A stretch of DNA of 55,501 nt from Chloroflexota bacterium (GTDB taxonomy: Bacteria > Chloroflexota > Limnocylindria > P2-11E): contig VBJD01000033.1 of NCBI GenBank assembly GCA_005887995.1, forward strand, positions 1 to 55,501, in the 5' to 3' direction. Each line of letters opens with the position of its first letter. The first letter of the stretch is position 1. Below, one piece after another: positions 51,745-55,501 of this stretch. The notes under the pieces are model-generated. The model had not been told where the DNA came from. It saw nothing but the letters and a program-made list of their open reading frames with translations, and did no database searches. Made by a program: the position numbers and the translations under genes.

Positions 51745-52179
51745 GTGGGATTCCTCGATCGACTCCTCGGGCGGCGCTCCGCTGAAAGGCAGGCGCGGCT
51801 CGAGCGCGCGGCTGCCGATGTCGACCGCGAGCTCGCCGCGAACATCGAGCTTGCATCGATGTTCGATCAGACGCAGCAAGCCGTCGTGTTCGAGAACGCG
51901 CAGTTCGCGCGGCACCGCGACGTGCTCCGTGCCGAAGTGCCGACCACACTGGTGGCGCTTGTCTCGGTGTATGAGCGGATGACCGCGACCGAGGATGCGA
52001 TGGAGCGCCGCGGGCCCGCGAACACGATCACGCCTGACGACAAAGAGCTCATCCAGACATGGGAGGGCGATGTGCGTGATGCGCGGCGACGATTGCGCGT
52101 CGCCGTAGCTGCGCCCGCGGCGACGCTACTAGGACGTCTTCTCGCACGCTTGCGTGGGAGCAAGAAGAGCAGGCGGTGA
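51745..52179 (+). CDS. Hypothetical coiled-coil protein
   Basis: 144 residues from GTG 51745 (no upstream start in frame after the divergent gap). Mainly helical: GFLDRLLGRRSAERQARLERAAADVDRELAAN, then charged helices, then a basic C-terminus (RLRGSKKSRR). No family recognised. Its TGA overlaps the PBP GTG by 4 bases, so it is likely co-translated with the cell-wall enzyme. Confidence 0.5.
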   Translation: MGFLDRLLGRRSAERQARLERAAADVDRELAANIELASMFDQTQQAVVFENAQFARHRDVLRAEVPTTLVALVSVYERMTATEDAMERRGPANTITPDDKELIQTWEGDVRDARRRLRVAVAAPAATLLGRLLARLRGSKKSRR

Positions 52180-54605
52180 GCCACTGCCCTGCCTATGGCA
52201 CGGGCCGTGCATCCGTTACACAACCGATGGCTAATCGTCTGTCGCCTGGTCGCGCCTACCGGGCGTACCGGTTCCCACACCGAAAGGGCGGACGCCTTTC
52301 GCGTCGTCCGGGTTCGGTCGTGAAGCTCGGACCGCTCGCGAGCGGTCTGTCGGCGTTCATGCTCGCGATGCTCGCGATGGGCGGTGTCGCCGCGGCCGCG
52401 GTGTTCGGCTATTTCGCCGCTGATCTCCCGGCGGCGCACGACCTCGCGAGCGTTCCCATCCCGCTGTCGACGCACATCTACGACCGCTCGGGCGAGCACC
52501 TTCTCTACACACTCGAGGAGGAGCGGCGCGAGCTCATCGGCCTCGACAAGATCCCGCAGAAGATGCAGGACGCGACGGTCTCGATCGAGGACAAGTCGTT
52601 CTGGTCGAACCCAGGGATCGACGTTGGCGGCATCATCCGCGCCTTCAACGCGAACCAGGCGAGCGGGAAGATCACGCAGGGCGGCTCGACGATCACCCAG
52701 CAGCTGATCAAGACGCGCCTCCTGGGCGACGACCCGACGTTCACGCGCAAGATCAAGGAGGCGATCCTCGCGGTCGAGGCGACGAGGACCTTCAGCAAGA
52801 AGCAGATCCTCGAGATGTACTTCAATCAGATCTACTACGGGAATCAGGCGTACGGCATCCGCGCCGCGGCGAAGACGTACTTCGGCATCACCGACCTGTC
52901 CAAGCTCACGCTCGGGCAGGAGGCGCTCCTCGCTGGTCTGCCTCAGGCGCCGTCGGCGTACGACCCGATCCAGAACATGGATGGTGCGAAAGCGCGGCGA
53001 GCCGACGTGCTCGACTCGATGGTGGAGAACGGCTACATCACGAAGGTCGAGGCCGACGCCGCGAAGGACGAGCCGATCAAGGTGCAGGCCGCGACGACCT
53101 CGCTGTACGCGCCGCACTTCACGTTCCGCGTGCGCGAGCAGCTCATTCGCGACGTCGGCGAGAAGGCCGCGTACCAAGGCGGGCTGACCGTGCTCACGAG
53201 CCTCGACTGGAACATGCAGCAGCTCGCCGAGAAGGAAGTGAAGGACCACGTTGACGCCCTGAAGGGCAACAACGTGAACAACGCTGCGATGATCACCCTC
53301 GATCCCACGACCGGCGAGGTCCTCGCGTACGTCGGCTCCTACGACTACTACCAAAACACGCCGAAGATGCGCGGCGACTACGACCACGCCGGCATCGCGC
53401 TCCGCCAGCCGGGATCGACGTTCAAGATCTTCACCTACCTCACGGGCTTCCTGCGCGCGGGCATGACCGCGTCGACGCGCTTGTACGACATCGAATGGGA
53501 GCTGCCCGATGGCAGCGGCAAGCCGTACCACCCGCACGATGCGCCGCAGGGCGACGGCAAGTCGCAGCAGCACGGGCCGCTGACCATCCGGCAGGCGCTC
53601 CGCGAGTCGCTCAACCTCCCTGCGCTGCAGGTGACGCGCACCGTCGGCGTCGACGCGATCATCGACACGATCCACCAGATGGGGATCGACCGCGACTGGG
53701 ACCGCAGTCGACTTGGCCTCTCGTTCGGCATCGGCGCCGGCGAGATGCGTCTCATCGACATGGCCAGCGCGTACCAGGTCGTCGCGAACCTCGGCGTGCG
53801 CGTTGAGCCGACGCTGATCATGAAGATCCTCGACCGCGACGGGAAGGTCGTGCGCGACTACACGAAGCCCGAGGGTCGACAGGTCATCGATCCGCGTATG
53901 GCCTGGGTCTTCGACGACATCCTCAAGGACAACACCGACCCGAACGGCTCGTTCGTGTTCGGGCCGTGGACGAACATCGGCCGTCCCGCCGCCCTCAAGA
54001 CCGGAACGACCGACAACCTGCAGGACGTCCTGGCGATCGGCTGGACGCCGCAGCGTCTCACCGCGATCTGGATGGGCAACTCCGATAACTCGGAGATGCG
54101 CGGCATCAGCTCCGCGCTCGGACCCGGCGTGCTGTGGCGCGATTACATGAAGACCGTCGTCGGTGGGTTACCGGTGAAGTGGTACGACCGTCCGTCTGGC
54201 ATCGTCGACAAGGTCGTGTGCGTGAACCCGTCGCTGTACGGCGGAAATGGATCGGGCGAGCTGCCCGGGCCGGGATGCCCTGCGAACTTCCGCTTCACCG
54301 AGCACTACGTCGAGGGCACCGAACCGAAGAAGACCGACGCCGACTTCTACCTCGGTGGCTGCATCAGTCTCCGCGCGCCGTTCGTGGACTGGCAGCCCTG
54401 GTACAGCCGCTGGGCTTCCGAGGCTGTATCCGGTGTGCACTCGTACGGCCGCTTCAGCTGGTCGATCTGCGGATTCGCGCCGAAGCCGTCGGCTTCGCCG
54501 TCCGGTTCGCCAGGTTCGTCCGGGTCTCCGGGGCCAGAAAGAACGCCGGTACCGACGCGGACTCCGCCAGGCCCACCCACACCGCCGCCCACGAAGAAGC
54601 CGTAA
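52176..54605 (+). CDS. Class A penicillin-binding protein (bifunctional)
   Basis: 809 residues from GTG. A cytoplasmic basic N-terminus is followed by one membrane segment (about 56-82), a GT51 transglycosylase domain with E138-D139 (IEDKSFWSNPGIDVGG) and QGGSTITQQL, and a transpeptidase domain with S414-T-F-K417, S478-L-N480 and K608-T-G-T-T612. The C-terminus is a Pro/Ser/Thr/Gly-rich tail. It polymerises and cross-links peptidoglycan outside the membrane, in line with a monoderm-type wall. Confidence 0.95.
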   Translation: MSHCPAYGTGRASVTQPMANRLSPGRAYRAYRFPHRKGGRLSRRPGSVVKLGPLASGLSAFMLAMLAMGGVAAAAVFGYFAADLPAAHDLASVPIPLSTHIYDRSGEHLLYTLEEERRELIGLDKIPQKMQDATVSIEDKSFWSNPGIDVGGIIRAFNANQASGKITQGGSTITQQLIKTRLLGDDPTFTRKIKEAILAVEATRTFSKKQILEMYFNQIYYGNQAYGIRAAAKTYFGITDLSKLTLGQEALLAGLPQAPSAYDPIQNMDGAKARRADVLDSMVENGYITKVEADAAKDEPIKVQAATTSLYAPHFTFRVREQLIRDVGEKAAYQGGLTVLTSLDWNMQQLAEKEVKDHVDALKGNNVNNAAMITLDPTTGEVLAYVGSYDYYQNTPKMRGDYDHAGIALRQPGSTFKIFTYLTGFLRAGMTASTRLYDIEWELPDGSGKPYHPHDAPQGDGKSQQHGPLTIRQALRESLNLPALQVTRTVGVDAIIDTIHQMGIDRDWDRSRLGLSFGIGAGEMRLIDMASAYQVVANLGVRVEPTLIMKILDRDGKVVRDYTKPEGRQVIDPRMAWVFDDILKDNTDPNGSFVFGPWTNIGRPAALKTGTTDNLQDVLAIGWTPQRLTAIWMGNSDNSEMRGISSALGPGVLWRDYMKTVVGGLPVKWYDRPSGIVDKVVCVNPSLYGGNGSGELPGPGCPANFRFTEHYVEGTEPKKTDADFYLGGCISLRAPFVDWQPWYSRWASEAVSGVHSYGRFSWSICGFAPKPSASPSGSPGSSGSPGPERTPVPTRTPPGPPTPPPTKKP

Positions 54606-54626
54606 TCCGCACCTAGACTGGCCCGC

Positions 54627-55501
54627 GTGAGGGCGGCACAGGCCGCGTCGTTCTATGCCCCCGTCGACGCTGAGCTGCGTGAGCTCGAGTCGCGCCTGCG
54701 CGACGTCGGCCGCGCCGCGCACCCCACGTTCCAGGCCGCGGTGGAGCATCTTTTCTCATCGCCGGGAAAGCTCCTGCGTCCGACGCTCGTCTTCCTCTCG
54801 GCTCGCTTCGGCACTCGGCCCGATCGCGCCGTCGTGCTCAACCTCGCGCAGTCGCTCGAACTGGTGCACACCGCGTCGCTGGTGCATGACGACATCGTCG
54901 ACGACGCGGATCTGCGCAGGAACGTGCCGACGGTCAACGCGATGTGGACCGACGACATCGCGCTCATCGTCGGTGACTACCTGTTCGCGAAGGCCTACGC
55001 GCTCGCCGCGGTGCTGCCGAAGCCCGAAGTGATCGCGATGGTCGCGCAGACCGTGTTCGCGCTCTGCGACGGCGAGCTCAAGGAGGTGACGATGGAGCGG
55101 CGCCTCCCGACAGAGGACGCGTACCTGGAGCGCATCGAGCTGAAGACCGCTTCGCTGTACGCCGCGTGCTGCCAGGGCGCCGCGCTTCTCACCGACGCGG
55201 ATCCCGAGCACGTCGCCGCGCTCGGCGCGTTCGGCACGAACCTCGGCCTGGCGTTCCAGATCACCGACGACGTCCTCGATCTCGTCGGCGACGAGGCGGA
55301 GTTCGGCAAGGCGGTCGGCCGCGATCTCGCCGAGGGCATGCCGACGCTGCCGATGATCTACGCCGCTATGGATGCCGACGGCCACAGCGGCGAGCTCGCG
55401 CGCCGCATCGTCGCGACGGACAAGTCAGATGACGACGTGCACGACCTGCTACGGACGATCCGGGCGACGAACGGTCCTGAGCGCGCGCGTCAGCGCGCGA
55501 T
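54627..55501 (+). CDS. Polyprenyl diphosphate synthase (cut by window end)
   Basis: 291 complete codons from GTG 54627 to the end of the window, no stop reached. Marks of the trans-isoprenyl synthase family: GKLLRPTL, first Asp-rich motif DDIVDDADLRR, second DDVLDLVGD, and GELKEVTMER. It makes the long-chain diphosphate for quinones or lipid carriers; the latter would supply the lipid-linked sugars used by the GT-C enzymes, an inference. Confidence 0.9.
   Translation, partial: MRAAQAASFYAPVDAELRELESRLRDVGRAAHPTFQAAVEHLFSSPGKLLRPTLVFLSARFGTRPDRAVVLNLAQSLELVHTASLVHDDIVDDADLRRNVPTVNAMWTDDIALIVGDYLFAKAYALAAVLPKPEVIAMVAQTVFALCDGELKEVTMERRLPTEDAYLERIELKTASLYAACCQGAALLTDADPEHVAALGAFGTNLGLAFQITDDVLDLVGDEAEFGKAVGRDLAEGMPTLPMIYAAMDADGHSGELARRIVATDKSDDDVHDLLRTIRATNGPERARQRA

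Noticed and set aside
51867-53675. About 600-codon minus-strand frame across the PBP gene
   Set aside because: Antisense to clear GT51 and transpeptidase motifs; composition is Arg/Asp/Val-rich with no domain.

Overview
The window is a GC-rich, very compact bacterial chromosome segment carrying the replication-origin neighbourhood: rpmH-rnpA-yidD-yidC-jag is divergent from dnaA, followed by a box-bearing intergenic region, dnaN, recF and a DUF721 gene. Cell-envelope genes are monoderm-like: a class A PBP, a PASTA kinase with a PP2C partner, a phosphatidylinositol/PIM-type lipid operon, OpcA beside G6PDH, and a RskA-like anti-sigma factor. Many GTG/TTG starts and 4-bp start/stop overlaps are present. 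This fits a high-GC Chloroflexota-type bacterium (Limnocylindria/Dormibacter-like lineages) or a deep actinobacterial relative. The lineage is an inference; no rRNA gene is present to settle it.

Layout. 1-4.7 kb: edge of an unknown gene, a serine hydrolase, a DUF6194 protein, a tmRNA gene on the minus strand, an SGNH hydrolase and an MFS transporter. 4.7-11.9 kb: the membrane-insertion/RNA block (minus), then dnaA, oriC candidate, dnaN, recF, DUF721 (plus). 11.9-20.8 kb: one plus-strand run with a PP2C-like/TM/propeller protein, rhomboid, bifunctional nuclease, GT2, and two GT-C proteins; the second is a 1196-aa tandem GT-C fusion with a beta-propeller-like insertion. 20.8-28.6 kb: minus operon gnd-zwf-opcA-Ser/Thr kinase-PP2C, divergent from transketolase. 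28.6-35.1 kb: LemA-HtpX-propeller, then a CoA-transferase/crotonase/small membrane protein/TatD operon in which most junctions overlap by 4 bp. 35.1-40.1 kb: peptide-type ABC transporter (SBP and two permeases, no ATPases), a hypothetical protein and an MBL-fold hydrolase. 40.2-45.9 kb: minus operon ArsR-type regulator, CDP-alcohol phosphatidyltransferase, inositol-1-phosphate synthase, two LpxL/PatA-like acyltransferases, a PHP phosphoesterase and a PimA-like glycosyltransferase, most simply read as a phosphatidylinositol-mannoside pathway. 45.9-55.5 kb: sigma/anti-sigma pair, DUF4383 protein, rarA overlapping tatC tail to tail, tRNA-Arg(CCG), GlsB-like protein, an archaeal-type AAA ATPase, a class A PBP and the start of a polyprenyl diphosphate synthase.

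I saw no CRISPR array, insertion sequence, prophage or clear defence island. The most unusual items are the GT-C/propeller fusion, the propeller protein beside the replication genes, and the inositol-lipid operon with one acyltransferase that has lost its catalytic acid. All are read by eye; family calls without a diagnostic motif carry lower confidence.
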